The notes under the pieces were generated by a model. It had not been told where the DNA came from, searched no databases, and worked only from the letters and a program-made list of their open reading frames with translations. Positions 1 to 9,231 of a stretch of DNA of 42,288 bases are shown in pieces. The stretch is taken from positions 1 through 42,288 of the forward strand of contig JAQYWI010000027.1 of assembly GCA_030145015.1 (NCBI GenBank), read 5' to 3'. A program made the translations under genes and the position numbers. This DNA is from Desulfobacterales bacterium (GTDB lineage: Bacteria; Desulfobacterota; Desulfobacteria; Desulfobacterales; JAHEIW01). Position 1 is the first letter of the stretch. Each line of letters starts with the position of its first letter.

Positions 1-306
1 AATTTCGCCAATTTCGTCATTAACGATTCTGGCCAGACTTTCACCTATTTCCACAGGAAAGATATCGACACTGGGAGCGGATAAGGTCAGAATCTGAATA
101 TCAAATCCGATCTGGTTCATATCTTCCAAGCGTTGCTCGATGTCATTCATGGGCGGTGTGATGGTAACGATCCGGTTTCCGTGCTGAACCAGAATTTGCC
201 GCCCCCACTCATCGGTCTCCACACTGATGCCGACGGTTGCCCCGTCTTTTTCCAGTTGTTTTAGAAATCGGGTGGGATAGAAATGATTATGGATATCGAT
301 TTTCAT
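1..306 (-). CDS. Amidohydrolase family protein (N-terminal part, runs off left edge)
   Basis: The frame is open for 102 codons from ATG at 306 to the window edge, so only the N-terminus is present. It begins MKIDIHNHFYP, the H-x-H metal-binding signature after the first beta strand of amidohydrolase-2 / ACMSD-like TIM-barrel hydrolases. A further stretch (LEDMNQIGFDIQILTLS, about residues 62-78) is typical of that family. The start at 306 is preferred over ATG 312 because GAGGAG (318-313) is correctly spaced for 306. The family includes metal-dependent decarboxylases and hydrolases of small carboxylic acids; the substrate cannot be read here. It lies just downstream of the TRAP transporter on the same strand, so the transporter may feed this enzyme (inference). 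Confidence 0.8.
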   Translation of the reverse strand, partial: MKIDIHNHFYPTRFLKQLEKDGATVGISVETDEWGRQILVQHGNRIVTITPPMNDIEQRLEDMNQIGFDIQILTLSAPSVDIFPVEIGESLARIVNDEIGEI

Positions 307-380
307 GTTCATCTCCTCAGGCGTATTTATTGGCCGCTTCGATTTGAATAACCCTATCTTTGCGGCAACATTCCCGGCAT

Positions 381-2285
381 TTAAGTTTTAGATTTTTTTA
401 CGCGCATAATTTGTGACAACAAGAACAAGACGATGAAACCGACCCCCAATCCCCGGGTTATGACATTGGGGATAAATACGCAGATACCGCTCAGCGCCAG
501 CAGTATACTTTCCCATCTTCTATTATTTGTGAACAGATAACCTTCAAAAGCACTGCCCACGGTAACGGCTCCCAGGGTAACGAAGAAAAATGCCGCCAGG
601 ATTTGCAGCGGGGAACCAATCATCAAAATACCGGGATTAAATATAAAGGCCCAGGGAACTAAATAGGCCGCAAATCCCAACCGCATAGCCCGGAACCCGG
701 TCTTAAATGGATGCCCACCCGAGATGCCGGCCGCAATAAATGCATCAACGCATACGGGGGGTGTAATAAATGAAAGGCAACCAAAGTAAAACAGAAACAT
801 ATGGGCCGCGATCGGTTCTACACCTGCTCTTATCAACGCGGGAGCGAGCATGACTACCGTTAAAATGTAGACCCCCACGGCCGTCATTCCCATGCCCAAT
901 ATAAAGGCGGCGAATCCCGTCATTAATAAGATAACCATCAGATTACCGCCGCTGATGTCGAGCAGTTCTGAAGTAAATTTGGTTCCGGCACCCGTCATCT
1001 GGATGGCGCCGACTAAAATCCCGATTGAGGCACATAGGGGTATAATGGGCATCATACCCCTGGCTGAATCCTCCAGGGCAAAAAATATTTTTTTGGGCGT
1101 GATGCGGCTTTCTTTCTTAAAGGAACTCACCAAAATTAAAGCGGCCAGTGTATACATGACAGAGGTCTGAGCCGAATATCGTAGAACCCCCAAAAAAAAC
1201 AGCAAGAGTGCGAAGGGCAGCAGATACTGCCAGCCGCCCATCAATGTTTTTTTCAGAGACGGCAAATTTTTCCGCGGCAGACCTTTGAGGCCGGTCTTGG
1301 CAGCCTCTAAATCAACCTGGGCAAGCAGGGTCGTGTAATAGGCGATGGCGGGCAGAAAGGCCGCCACACAGACGCTCCAATAAGACATTTCTAAAAATTC
1401 AGCAATTAGAAAGGCTGTTGCGCCCATAACCGGCGGCATGAACATACCCCCCAGGGAGGCGGTGGCTTCTACTGCTCCGGCATAATTTTTTTCATAGCCG
1501 GTTTTTTTCATCAGCGGTATGGTGATTTGACCGGTGGTGGCCACATTCGCTGCGGTTGAGCCTGAAATGGTCCCGAAAAGAGTGCTGGCGATGACAGCTG
1601 CTTTGGCCGCACCGCCTCTCAGTGAGCCTGCGGCGGCCAGGGCCAGATCCATAAAGAATTGACTGGCCCCCAAGGCCCTGAGAAAGCCCCCGAAGATGAT
1701 AAATCCGGCCACAATTGTGGAGACGATACCGATGATCATTCCCCAAAAACCCTCGGCACTCAGATACATCCAGCCCAGGGCCATGGGGTATGAAAAGCCC
1801 GTGCTGCGCAAAAAGCCGGGAAAGTGGTTACTGTAGACAGCGTAGAAAAATGAGAGAATGACCAGGACGGCCAGGGTCCAGCCGATTGCCCGTCGTGTGG
1901 CTTCGATGACGGCCAGAAAGAGCAGGGAGGCCAAAACCATCTCATAGCGATGGCTAATCAGCCTTCCTTCTGCGACCAAATTGTTGGCGTTTATGGCGAT
2001 GTATGCACAGCCGCTAATGATGGCCAGAATGGGCAGAATATCATACCATTTCAGCGTGTCCCTTGACATTCCCTTTTTCGGCGGCAATAGGAGGTATACC
2101 AGCATGCAGATGAGCGCAGCGCTGACGGCCCTGTGAGTAATGGGGTAAACCACCAGGCCTAAATAAAAGAAAAGGTTGCCGAGGTGGGAGAGCGTATATG
2201 CAGACCAAATAACCGCTACCGTGAGCGCCAGTTTTGATCTCAAATTCCGCTCTCCCCACCGCTGACCTACTTCAAACCGATCCAT
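381..2285 (-). CDS. TRAP transporter fused permease (4TM/12TM, TAXI-associated)
   Basis: 634 residues, almost entirely hydrophobic with many predicted membrane segments. The N-terminal third corresponds to the small DctQ-like 4TM unit and the remainder to the large DctM-like unit, the usual fused architecture for TAXI-type TRAP systems. DctM-like conserved stretches include FGTISGSTAANVATTG (about residues 235-250) and GGMFMPPVMGATAFLIAEF (about 273-291). It would use an ion gradient to import a solute delivered by the periplasmic TAXI receptor encoded immediately upstream (2354-3415, 68-bp gap), so both probably form one operon. The Shine-Dalgarno before ATG 2285 is weak. Substrate unknown; TAXI systems often take up dicarboxylates or amino acids. 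Confidence 0.92.
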   Translation of the reverse strand: MDRFEVGQRWGERNLRSKLALTVAVIWSAYTLSHLGNLFFYLGLVVYPITHRAVSAALICMLVYLLLPPKKGMSRDTLKWYDILPILAIISGCAYIAINANNLVAEGRLISHRYEMVLASLLFLAVIEATRRAIGWTLAVLVILSFFYAVYSNHFPGFLRSTGFSYPMALGWMYLSAEGFWGMIIGIVSTIVAGFIIFGGFLRALGASQFFMDLALAAAGSLRGGAAKAAVIASTLFGTISGSTAANVATTGQITIPLMKKTGYEKNYAGAVEATASLGGMFMPPVMGATAFLIAEFLEMSYWSVCVAAFLPAIAYYTTLLAQVDLEAAKTGLKGLPRKNLPSLKKTLMGGWQYLLPFALLLFFLGVLRYSAQTSVMYTLAALILVSSFKKESRITPKKIFFALEDSARGMMPIIPLCASIGILVGAIQMTGAGTKFTSELLDISGGNLMVILLMTGFAAFILGMGMTAVGVYILTVVMLAPALIRAGVEPIAAHMFLFYFGCLSFITPPVCVDAFIAAGISGGHPFKTGFRAMRLGFAAYLVPWAFIFNPGILMIGSPLQILAAFFFVTLGAVTVGSAFEGYLFTNNRRWESILLALSGICVFIPNVITRGLGVGFIVLFLLSQIMRVKKSKT

Positions 2286-2353
2286 CTTAGCTCTTTTCTA
2301 TTCATCACCAACAAATTCAAACGCGTATCCGATAGGCAAGAAATTTGCCCGTC

Positions 2354-3415
2354 TTATTGCTTTTTCAGCAATTCAGCCTGTTTTTTCAATAATTTTTCTT
2401 GATAGGCCTGTGCCTCCGGGGTCCAGAGACCTTTCTCCTTATAATATCGAATTGCGCCGTCATGATAAGGGACCGCCAGATTGACCGGTTTGTGTTTCAC
2501 GGACCAGTATTTGGCCGAAGGATGAGAATCGGCAAATTCATCTGTGTTTTCCAAAATCGCCTTCGTCACCCCATAAATCACTTCCGGATTCTCATTATAC
2601 GCAGTGAACATCGCGCTTTGATAATTCATGGCATTGGGCACCGCGCTTTTATTACGGAAGCGGGGATCATTCGCGGCGATATCCTGGATATAATATCCTT
2701 CCATTCGTTCGGCCACAAATTCAGCCTGCTGTTTCGTAAGATTAATAAATTTAGTCTCCCCTTTAGCCTCATTTATCTGCATGACCGCTCCGGGGACAAC
2801 CGGATAAAGGATAGCGTCCACGCGACCTTCAATAAGGCCCCGAATGGCTTCCTTAATGCTTGAAAATGCCAGAACCGCTTTTAAATCTTCGAAGGTCAAG
2901 CCTGCAGAGGCCAGCTGATTCTCGGCCATTTGCGTAAACATTGGATTTGCCTTGAATTTTATATAGGCGACTTTACCCTTCAAATCGGCGATGGAATTTA
3001 TACCTTTATCCGGGGTCGTCCAGAACATGAACATATACTCATGCCCTGCAATGACGGTGCGAACTTTCTGGGGTCCCATTTTGGAATACAACCCGCGCCC
3101 CAGAAAAGCGTTTAAAATATCCGCGGCATTGTGATTGGCAAAATCAGCTTTGCCTGCACTCATCATGGGCAACCATAGTTTGGGCCCGCCAAGTGGCTGC
3201 ACAATCCAGTTTTCGATGGGGGTATGTTTTTGCACGGCTTTGCCTACACCCACTGCGATCATATGGACCGAGGCCCCCGGGGCGGGTGTAATCACGTTTA
3301 CATCTTTGGGCCATTCAGCTGTCCAACCTGCACCCGCTATGATTAAAGAAGCCAGCAGTGCCAATGCCGCTAGAGTCGTGATCCCCTTTTTTGTCAACGC
3401 ATGTGTTTGTTCCAT
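2354..3415 (-). CDS. TAXI family TRAP transporter solute-binding protein
   Basis: 353 residues starting at ATG 3415, chosen because AGGAGG at 3428-3423 lies 7 nt upstream and because this start gives a clean signal peptide (positive n-region HALTKKG, hydrophobic core TTLAALALLASLIIAGAG, then AEW). The open frame extends 60 codons further upstream, but that part is low-complexity and lacks a ribosome binding site. The mature protein has TAXI features: VNVITPAPGASVHMIAVGVG near the N-terminus and a central region FANHNAADILNAFLG. It is the periplasmic ligand receptor for the fused permease downstream. The C-terminus is a Lys/Glu-rich helix ending LLKKQ. Confidence 0.92.
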   Translation of the reverse strand: MEQTHALTKKGITTLAALALLASLIIAGAGWTAEWPKDVNVITPAPGASVHMIAVGVGKAVQKHTPIENWIVQPLGGPKLWLPMMSAGKADFANHNAADILNAFLGRGLYSKMGPQKVRTVIAGHEYMFMFWTTPDKGINSIADLKGKVAYIKFKANPMFTQMAENQLASAGLTFEDLKAVLAFSSIKEAIRGLIEGRVDAILYPVVPGAVMQINEAKGETKFINLTKQQAEFVAERMEGYYIQDIAANDPRFRNKSAVPNAMNYQSAMFTAYNENPEVIYGVTKAILENTDEFADSHPSAKYWSVKHKPVNLAVPYHDGAIRYYKEKGLWTPEAQAYQEKLLKKQAELLKKQ

Positions 3416-3585
3416 TTTTTGACCTCCTATTTTTTGGAAATGGGGGTTAATTTTTTTCGCTCCTTTCTTTTGATTTGATTGGGACGAGCTATAACTTGCA
3501 GAATAATTAGATCGGCTTTTCTGACGAAAACGGGCGTGGAACTGAATGATAGGTAAAGGAACCTGATTGCTAAGATCGACTATAG

Positions 3586-3696
3586 AGAAAGACACGTTTA
3601 TGTGTCAAACAAAAACTGATTGAGGCAGGTGCTGCCGCTGCGCTTGCCATGTCCCAGGAGCAGGAAGAAGAAGCTGAAAAAGAGCTGAAGAAATAA
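3586..3696 (+). pseudogene. Possible 3' remnant of a gene (Ala-rich then Glu/Lys-rich tail)
   Basis: A 36-codon open frame on the plus strand, bounded upstream by TAG at 3583 and ending in TAA at 3694. It encodes a stretch like LIEAGAAAALAMSQEQ followed by alternating Glu and Lys. No start codon or ribosome binding site is visible, and the Ala-rich then charged pattern resembles the C-terminal tail of a longer protein. It lies in the intergenic space between the phosphatase gene and the TAXI receptor. It may be a decayed gene end or chance; the family is not recognised. Confidence 0.25.
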
Positions 3697-3768
3697 AGCA
3701 GGGCTGTATCAGTGAGACAGGCTGATCTTAAGCGAAAAGATCGGCATATCCATGTTTATAAATATCGA

Positions 3769-5763
3769 TTAATCTTTGATTTTAATGACCACCAATGTGA
3801 TGTCATCTTCTATTTTGGCGCCTTGTTGAAAATGTTTTAAAGATTCTAACACGGCGTTGAGGATTTCGTTTGCGCTTAAGGATGAATTTTTGCGAATGAT
3901 ATCGCAGATGGGATTTTTGCCGAACATCTCCCTTTTTGGGTTGCGTGACTCCCAGATCCCGTCCGTACTGAGAAAAATTATTTGCCCCTTACGTAAAGCT
4001 GTTTTTGTATACGCCTTGAAAACCGAATCTTCCATCACACCCAGTGCGACGCCGGATCCGCCCAACTCCTCAAATGTGTCTGTGCCCGGATCATAAAAAA
4101 TGGCCGGGTCATGTCCGGCGCGCACCCAGTGGAGGTGTTTTTTTGTCGGGTCAATCATCAGGTAAAACAGGGTCATAAATTGGCCCGAATCCTCCACATC
4201 TTGAGCCAGCTGGCGGTTTACATCGGAGATAATCCCGCCGGCACTCCCCGGTTGTGATAAGCGCTGCCGTAAAGACGAGCGCACCGTGGCCATCAGCAAG
4301 GCAGAGGAAATGCCATGTCCGGAGACATCGCCGATGGCAATAGCGAGTTTTCCATTTTCACCCGTATCACTGATAATAAAATCATAATAATCGCCCCCGG
4401 TTTCATCACAATAAATGCTGCGACCGGCGATATCCAACCCTTCCATCTGCGGATTTTTATGGGGCAAAAGGTTTTGCTGGACTTCACGGGCCAGATCGAG
4501 GGACTGCTTTATCATGTCATGCTCCAGGCTCAGGTTTCTGAAGCGGTCGGCTAAGGCCAGCTGGAGAAGAATGACCTCGATCGCTGAACCGAATTGTCCG
4601 CTGTACGGGGTTAAATACGGCAACACACCGAAAATTGCCGAAGCTTCATACATGACGCTCAACGCCAGAAATGCAAATGCGAGCAGGAAGAATCGCGCCG
4701 GCCGGAACCCGCGCCGCCAGCAAATCAGGGCGGCGAGCATGAATATCGGCGGGACCACTATGGACTGGAGGCTGATGGCCACCGTCATCCAGACTAGATT
4801 CACCAACGGAACCATTGCCGCCAGGACAAGGGCCAAAACCACGGTAGCGGACAATAATTTATCAAAAACAGGAGCGTGCTTTCCGGTGATTAAGAAGGAC
4901 TTGGCGAATAAGTTGGCCCAGAAAAATGTGAGGGAAATAAAGACCAATACCAGAACCTGACCGAGGTGAATTCCAATTTGAAAATGTTCCCACAACAGGC
5001 CATTGGACTCCAGGAACACCAGATTCATAAAAATCATATAGGCCAGGTAATAAAGCCGGTTGAGTTCGCGCAGCAGAACAAGCAAAATGAGGTTGTATAA
5101 AAACATGGCCAGCATGATGCCGTAATAGACGCCGAACCATAACGATCGCCCCCGGGTCGCGCCCTGGTAGGCCTTATCGGTTAAGATTTGCAAAGGGATG
5201 AGCTTGGCTTCTGAGCTCTCCACCCGCAGATAGAAGGTTACGGGTTGAATAAAGCTTTCAGGGGGCAGGAAGGCGGCCGGAGTGCTTGGCTGTGGGTCGG
5301 GGCCGGTCGGCAAAATGCGCCCCACCTCCTTTGCAAACCAGCCGGCATCAGGGAATTTAGGCATGTGGAGGGTGGCATAATCTATTGTATTGGGCCAGCC
5401 GAAATACAGCAGCCACTTTTCCTGTGAAATTTGGTTTTCGAATGCGTCTACGGTGAAACGAATCCAATAAGCGGAAGAATTGAGACCCAGGTTGAGCATC
5501 TTGCCTGTATGCTTTACAAAGCGGGCCGACATTTGCGGTGCAGACACATCATCGATGGTCAACTTTTTTTGCGGGTCTTCCAGGTATGCCAGATAGGGAC
5601 CCAGGAAATAGCGATCTATATCCGGTGTCAGCTGGAGAATCGGTTCAGCCGGAGCTGCAGCAACGGGCCCCGGAATCCCCCCACAGGTCATAAACACCAG
5701 GATCACAGCCACGCCTGCCAGGTTTCGATGATGGCATGCAATTTTGCGGTACCCACCGGGCAT
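3769..5763 (-). CDS. Membrane PP2C/SpoIIE-type serine phosphatase with 7TMR-DISM sensor
   Basis: 664 residues from ATG 5763 (AGAGGA about 8 nt upstream). A longer frame from 5841 is rejected because its 26 extra codons translate a MITE-like repeat (5775-5920). Order: signal peptide or anchor (about 15-38), periplasmic 7TMR-DISM extracellular domain (about 40-180, with SAYWIRFTVDAF), seven membrane helices (about 205-400), a linker with LAREVQQNLLPH, then a SpoIIE/PP2C domain. Metal-binding signatures are visible: GGDYYDF, IGDVSGHGISSAL, STDGIWE and EDDITLVVIK. It likely senses an envelope signal and dephosphorylates a STAS-type anti-anti-sigma protein, or another phosphoserine partner. No intact partner is encoded in the window. 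Its catalytic domain is closely related to that at 15117-16484. Confidence 0.9.
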   Translation of the reverse strand: MPGGYRKIACHHRNLAGVAVILVFMTCGGIPGPVAAAPAEPILQLTPDIDRYFLGPYLAYLEDPQKKLTIDDVSAPQMSARFVKHTGKMLNLGLNSSAYWIRFTVDAFENQISQEKWLLYFGWPNTIDYATLHMPKFPDAGWFAKEVGRILPTGPDPQPSTPAAFLPPESFIQPVTFYLRVESSEAKLIPLQILTDKAYQGATRGRSLWFGVYYGIMLAMFLYNLILLVLLRELNRLYYLAYMIFMNLVFLESNGLLWEHFQIGIHLGQVLVLVFISLTFFWANLFAKSFLITGKHAPVFDKLLSATVVLALVLAAMVPLVNLVWMTVAISLQSIVVPPIFMLAALICWRRGFRPARFFLLAFAFLALSVMYEASAIFGVLPYLTPYSGQFGSAIEVILLQLALADRFRNLSLEHDMIKQSLDLAREVQQNLLPHKNPQMEGLDIAGRSIYCDETGGDYYDFIISDTGENGKLAIAIGDVSGHGISSALLMATVRSSLRQRLSQPGSAGGIISDVNRQLAQDVEDSGQFMTLFYLMIDPTKKHLHWVRAGHDPAIFYDPGTDTFEELGGSGVALGVMEDSVFKAYTKTALRKGQIIFLSTDGIWESRNPKREMFGKNPICDIIRKNSSLSANEILNAVLESLKHFQQGAKIEDDITLVVIKIKD

Positions 5764-5774
5764 AGGGATTCCTC

Positions 5775-5920
5775 TAGAAGTGGTTTCAAAACCCCATCTA
5801 AGGCCCAATGGCTGCGTTGCAGGCCTCCGATAAATGCTCACATACCCATGTATGCTGCGCTTTCTCGATCGGCCTGCGCCTTGCCCTTGAACCTGATCTG
5901 AGGCTTTGAAACCACTTCTA
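5775..5920. repeat. MITE-like element, copy A (146 bp, 16-bp perfect terminal inverted repeats)
   Basis: The element begins TAGAAGTGGTTTCAAA and ends with its exact reverse complement TTTGAAACCACTTCTA (5905-5920). It contains no coding capacity of its own. The reverse complement of 30533-30679 aligns along nearly the whole length, including the internal blocks GCTGCGTTGCAG, ATGCTCACATAC, CATGTATGCTGCGCTTT and ATCGGCCTGCGCCTT. Two diverged copies sharing inverted ends in one window mark a dispersed non-autonomous transposable element. Copy A lies directly upstream of the phosphatase start at 5763, so it may supply or disrupt its promoter. Confidence 0.88.
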
Positions 5921-6141
5921 ATTTAAGCTCAAATGACCTTTGGTATAATAACGGGCAAGGTCGACGCCGTTAAAGTCTTAAATAGCCGATAAGTGCTGAA
6001 TTGAGCCTTAGCGCTTAAGGCCAAGAATTTGAATTTTAGAATATAATCGAAGGATTATCAGATATGGGAGTCTAAAGTCAAATCTGGCTAAAAAATCGCG
6101 AGCGAAACCATAATTTTAGGCATTTTAGATCATTTTTAATT

Positions 6142-7605
6142 TTAGCTCATTTGTTGTTGTAAGCGTTGCACGGCCAGCATGGTAATATCATCTGAGGGTG
6201 CAGCGTTCTGAATATGATTGAACACTTTCGTTTTAATGCGGTTTACTAGATCGGAGCCCGAATCGGCAGGCTGCTCCAAAACGGATAACAGTTGCTTTTT
6301 GGTAAAAAATTTCCCGTCTGCAGAGAGGGCTTCGGTCACGCCATCAGTATAGCCGATCAAAATATCTGCGGGTTCAATTTGAACCTGCCGGATCTCAAAT
6401 TTCATATCGGGCGTTATCCCCACGGCAGGTCCCGTGGGTTTAAGCCGCTGCTTTGCGCCGGCTGAATTGACCACAAATAAGGGCTCATGCCCGGCATTGA
6501 TGTATGCCAGCACACCGTTATCGGGATTTATGACCCCAAAAAACAGCGTAACAAACATGCCTTCTTTACCGTGCTCATGGGCAATATAGTCATTTGTAAG
6601 CTTGACCGCATTGAGTGCATTTAGCTGATCAGCGGTTGCCGGATGCGGCCCTACCGACTCAATTAAGCCGTTGTTAACCGAAAAATTGGAGAATCCGTGT
6701 AAGCTGATATGCCCGGAAAAAACACGGATTAAGCTTCGAATCAGCGCCATATACAGAGCGGCCCCCACACCCTTGTCGGAAACATCCGCAATCACGATCC
6801 CCAGGTGTTTACCCGGTAATAAAAAAGCATCATAGAAGTCGCCGGATACCTGTTTGGCCGGCGCGAAATAAGTTGCGATTTCCCAACCGGGCAGCGCTGG
6901 AATTTGGTCAGGCAGAAAGTCCCTTTGTATTTGTTTGCCTTTCTCCAGTTCATCGTCGAGTGCTTTTGAATAAGCCTCAATTTCTTGTTTAGATCGGTTT
7001 AAAGACTGATAAGATTCATCCAATTTTCCATAAAGCCTGGCATTTTCAAGGGTCAGGGCGATCTGGTCGGATGTTGCCTGCATCTGTTCAACCATTTCAG
7101 GGCTAAAATGTTCCGGTTGAGAATGATGTAAGCTGAGAATGCCAAGCAATTCTTTGCCTTTAAGGATGGGTACTGCCAAAGCCGAGCGAATGGTTTGCGT
7201 CTGATGCGAGAGTTTCACCCAGCGATCGTCCTTAGTTGTATCGCTGCTTAATCCGATTTGACGGTGGTCGCCCACCCAGGCGGACAGTCCCTGGTCTAAT
7301 ACACGACCGCTCGAATGAGAGTGATGATTCGGGTCGTTGCCCGCAGGCCTATTAAGGGTGTCGGAAACGACACCGTTGCTGTCGATTAAAACCAGACTGC
7401 CTTCATCAGCCCGGGTCAGATCTATGGAAAATTCCAAGGTCTTCTGCAACGTGTCTTTCAGCTCTGTCCATTCGGCCTCGGTGGGGGCCCGGCAGCATGA
7501 GTGCGCCATGGCCGCAAAATTTTCAAACAGTTTGCTTTTAACTTTAAGGGCGGCTTTTTCGGTTTTGAGCTGGGTGACTTCCTGGCGAAGTGATTGCGTT
7601 TCCAT
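6142..7605 (-). CDS. GAF domain / PP2C (RsbU-like) serine phosphatase
   Basis: 487 residues, cytoplasmic (no membrane segment). A short coiled-coil N-terminus (about 1-30) leads to a GAF domain (about 45-195, with SALAVPILKGKELLGILSL), a connecting helix (about 200-225) and a SpoIIE/PP2C domain (about 235-485). Catalytic signatures are SGDFYDAF, IADVSDKGVGAAL, GYTDGVTEA and SDDITMLAVQ. ATG 7605 has AAGGA about 8 nt upstream. It lies 42 nt downstream of arsM on the same strand and may be cotranscribed with it. An SCC sequence near residue 36-38 could be a metal or redox site (speculation). The role would be dephosphorylation of a partner-switch protein; the partner is not visible. Confidence 0.9.
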   Translation of the reverse strand: METQSLRQEVTQLKTEKAALKVKSKLFENFAAMAHSCCRAPTEAEWTELKDTLQKTLEFSIDLTRADEGSLVLIDSNGVVSDTLNRPAGNDPNHHSHSSGRVLDQGLSAWVGDHRQIGLSSDTTKDDRWVKLSHQTQTIRSALAVPILKGKELLGILSLHHSQPEHFSPEMVEQMQATSDQIALTLENARLYGKLDESYQSLNRSKQEIEAYSKALDDELEKGKQIQRDFLPDQIPALPGWEIATYFAPAKQVSGDFYDAFLLPGKHLGIVIADVSDKGVGAALYMALIRSLIRVFSGHISLHGFSNFSVNNGLIESVGPHPATADQLNALNAVKLTNDYIAHEHGKEGMFVTLFFGVINPDNGVLAYINAGHEPLFVVNSAGAKQRLKPTGPAVGITPDMKFEIRQVQIEPADILIGYTDGVTEALSADGKFFTKKQLLSVLEQPADSGSDLVNRIKTKVFNHIQNAAPSDDITMLAVQRLQQQMS

Positions 7606-7647
7606 AGTGAGTTCCTTAAAAATTATTTTTGTGTGTTTGAAAATTAA

Positions 7648-8505
7648 TCAGCACGGCTTTACAGCCTCAATATATGCGGAAACGACATATTCTCCTGCGT
7701 TATTATTTACTCCCGGAGCCCACTCTGAAATGAGCTTACGGCTTTCATCCTTTGGTTTGACTTTGATATCCTGAAAACCGGCATCTTGCAGCATTTTTAC
7801 CGTATCTTCGATCGTTGCAGCGCCGCCCACACAGGCGGATACTAAAGCCAGGTCTTTTTGAATTTCATCCGGCAGCGGAGCTGTGGCTACAATGTCGGAG
7901 ATGGCCAAACGACCGTTGGGTCTGAGTATACGGAAGGCTTCGCGATATACGCTTAATTTGTCCGGGGATAAGTTAATTACACAATTTGACATGATGATAT
8001 CCGCGCTGTTATCGGCAACAGGTAGGTGTTCGATTTCACCCAACCGGAACTCTACATTGCTTGTCCCCATTTTATCAACGTTTTTCCGGGCCTTGGTAAT
8101 CATTTCCGGTGTCATATCCACACCGATAACCTGTCCGGTCTCACCGATCTGTTTGGCTGCCAGAAAGCAGTCAAATCCACCGCCGCTGCCTAGATCAACC
8201 ACTGTTTCACCGGGTTTAAGCGAAGCAAGGGCTACGGGGTTGCCGCAGCCCAGTCCCATATTCGCACCTTCGATAACGCCAGCGATGTCTTCTTTTGAAT
8301 ATCCCATAACGGCGGACAATTGTTCAGGTGTAGCCGCAGGACCGCCGCAGCAAGAAGCTGACGTGTTTGTTTCAGCAGAATTGTCTGATGGGCTGCAGCA
8401 GGATGCGGCCGCAATTGTCCCGATAGAAACACCTCCGGCTTTTGCTACTTTTGCATAGCTCTCACGAACACTTTCTTTGATTTTTTCTTTATCAATTGTT
8501 TTCAT
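7648..8505 (-). CDS. arsM: Arsenite S-adenosylmethionine methyltransferase
   Basis: 285 residues with a class I SAM fold: motif I VVDLGSGGGFDCF (about 102-114) and VIGVDMTPEM (about 126-135). The three cysteines expected of ArsM for As(III) are present: C87 (LGCGNP), C175 (SNCVINLS) and C225 (SACVGGA). Extra CC pairs lie in the N-terminal extension (C36-C37, C52-C53). The enzyme methylates trivalent arsenic in the cytoplasm. GGAGGT precedes ATG 8505. It follows the small Cys-rich gene at 8551-8775 after 45 nt, downstream of a predicted ArsR operator, so it is probably arsenite-induced. It ends with an ordinary TGA stop and serves as the Cys control for the Sec-containing relative at 17869-18615. 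Confidence 0.95.
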   Translation of the reverse strand: MKTIDKEKIKESVRESYAKVAKAGGVSIGTIAAASCCSPSDNSAETNTSASCCGGPAATPEQLSAVMGYSKEDIAGVIEGANMGLGCGNPVALASLKPGETVVDLGSGGGFDCFLAAKQIGETGQVIGVDMTPEMITKARKNVDKMGTSNVEFRLGEIEHLPVADNSADIIMSNCVINLSPDKLSVYREAFRILRPNGRLAISDIVATAPLPDEIQKDLALVSACVGGAATIEDTVKMLQDAGFQDIKVKPKDESRKLISEWAPGVNNNAGEYVVSAYIEAVKPC

Positions 8506-8550
8506 TTTGACCTCCGTTATTAGTTGGTATTTTTTTATAAGCTTTCCTCT

Positions 8551-8775
8551 TTAATCATCCCCATAAATCTCTTTATGCGCTTTCCACAGTGGACAGTTGT
8601 CAGAGTGATATTTGTGATGCAGTATTTTACCGATTCTGGAGTCCGGATTTTTGCGGGCGTGATTGCACAGTGGGCAGTTATCGCAGATCTTGGCCCTCAA
8701 TTTTTTAAACACCGGAATTTTTTCTTCAATCGAGATAACGCTTGTGCGGACGTCTTCGTTGCTTATGGTTTCCAT
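8551..8775 (-). CDS. Small Cys-rich protein in the ars block (unknown function)
   Basis: 74 residues, starting at ATG 8775 with a strong GGGAGG 7-8 nt upstream. The pattern CDNCPLCNHARKNPDS at about 31-46 and a final NCPLWKAHKEIYG give four cysteines (C31, C34, C37, C60) plus paired histidines (LHHKYH), which would suit a zinc, iron-sulfur or As(III) site. No named family is recognised. The gene is probably the first of an operon with arsM and carries an ArsR-type operator (8810-8825) in its leader, suggesting an arsenic-related binding or chaperone role (inference). Confidence 0.75.
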   Translation of the reverse strand: METISNEDVRTSVISIEEKIPVFKKLRAKICDNCPLCNHARKNPDSRIGKILHHKYHSDNCPLWKAHKEIYGDD

Positions 8776-8809
8776 TTTCTGCCTCCCTTATAGCGATATA
8801 TTTTTATAG

Positions 8810-8825
8810 TTCGAGAACTATCGAA
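8810..8825. promoter_or_regulatory. Predicted ArsR operator, site 1
   Basis: TTCGAGAACTATCGAA contains inverted TTCGA/TCGAA ends and differs by one base from the site at 9232-9247. It lies about 35 nt upstream of the Cys-rich gene that precedes arsM. Shared sequence with two more sites, one over the arsR promoter and start, identifies it as the likely ArsR binding site for the arsM operon. Confidence 0.75.
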
Positions 8826-8925
8826 TATTGTTATCAAAAAAAATTACAACTGCTTTCCTTAGTTTCTATTAAAAATCGGTCGACAATAACCCGGCTCAAT
8901 TTTAGCGAGCCGATGCCGGATTCTT

Positions 8926-9132
8926 TTATTGCTTGTCCGACTTTACAGGGGTGCTGCAACACATTTTTTGCATCATTTGCATCATTTTCCCGCAATCAAA
9001 GGTTCCATCTTCACCGCCACAAAATTTCCGCTTCATTTGAGAGATTTCTTCAGAATCGCTACAGCAGAATTTGAATTCGGCGCCCTCGGACTCCTTTGAG
9101 TCGTTGGATCTTGATTGTTTTGTGTCTACCAT
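8926..9132 (-). CDS. Small Cys-rich protein, ars block (unknown function)
   Basis: 68 residues from ATG 9132, chosen because AAGGAG lies 6 nt upstream; the frame could begin 13 codons earlier without a ribosome binding site. Cysteines occur as CC (FKFCCSDSEE), single C (KFCGGEDG, FDCGKMM) and CC near the end (KMCCSTPV), with a Met-rich KMMQMMQKM stretch. This looks like a soft-metal or arsenite-binding peptide, but no family is recognised. A predicted ArsR operator (9232-9247) lies 100 nt upstream and arsR is the next gene upstream, so it probably belongs to the arsenic regulon. Confidence 0.7.
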   Translation of the reverse strand: MVDTKQSRSNDSKESEGAEFKFCCSDSEEISQMKRKFCGGEDGTFDCGKMMQMMQKMCCSTPVKSDKQ

Positions 9133-9231
9133 TTTTTCTCCTTTTACCTTGAAATTGATTAAATCATCCACTTTTGTAAACTTGGACGTAGCTTGTTGGG
9201 AAAAGGATACAAAGAAAAAGTATTTTTACTT

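Noticed and set aside
3416..3595. Extended N-terminus of the TAXI receptor
   Set aside because: It lies upstream of a strong ribosome binding site and signal peptide; the extra 60 residues are low complexity.
4415..4960. 181-residue plus-strand ORF inside the phosphatase gene
   Set aside because: Antisense shadow of a conserved coding region; no ribosome binding site or family similarity.
5764..5841. Upstream 26-codon extension of the 7TMR-DISM phosphatase
   Set aside because: It translates the MITE-like repeat; ATG 5763 has a ribosome binding site and a signal peptide follows.
7600..7650. Selenocysteine read-through at the arsM TGA stop (7650-7648)
   Set aside because: The protein already has the full ArsM length and the frame after the TGA reads unrelated AT-rich sequence that overlaps the next gene's leader.
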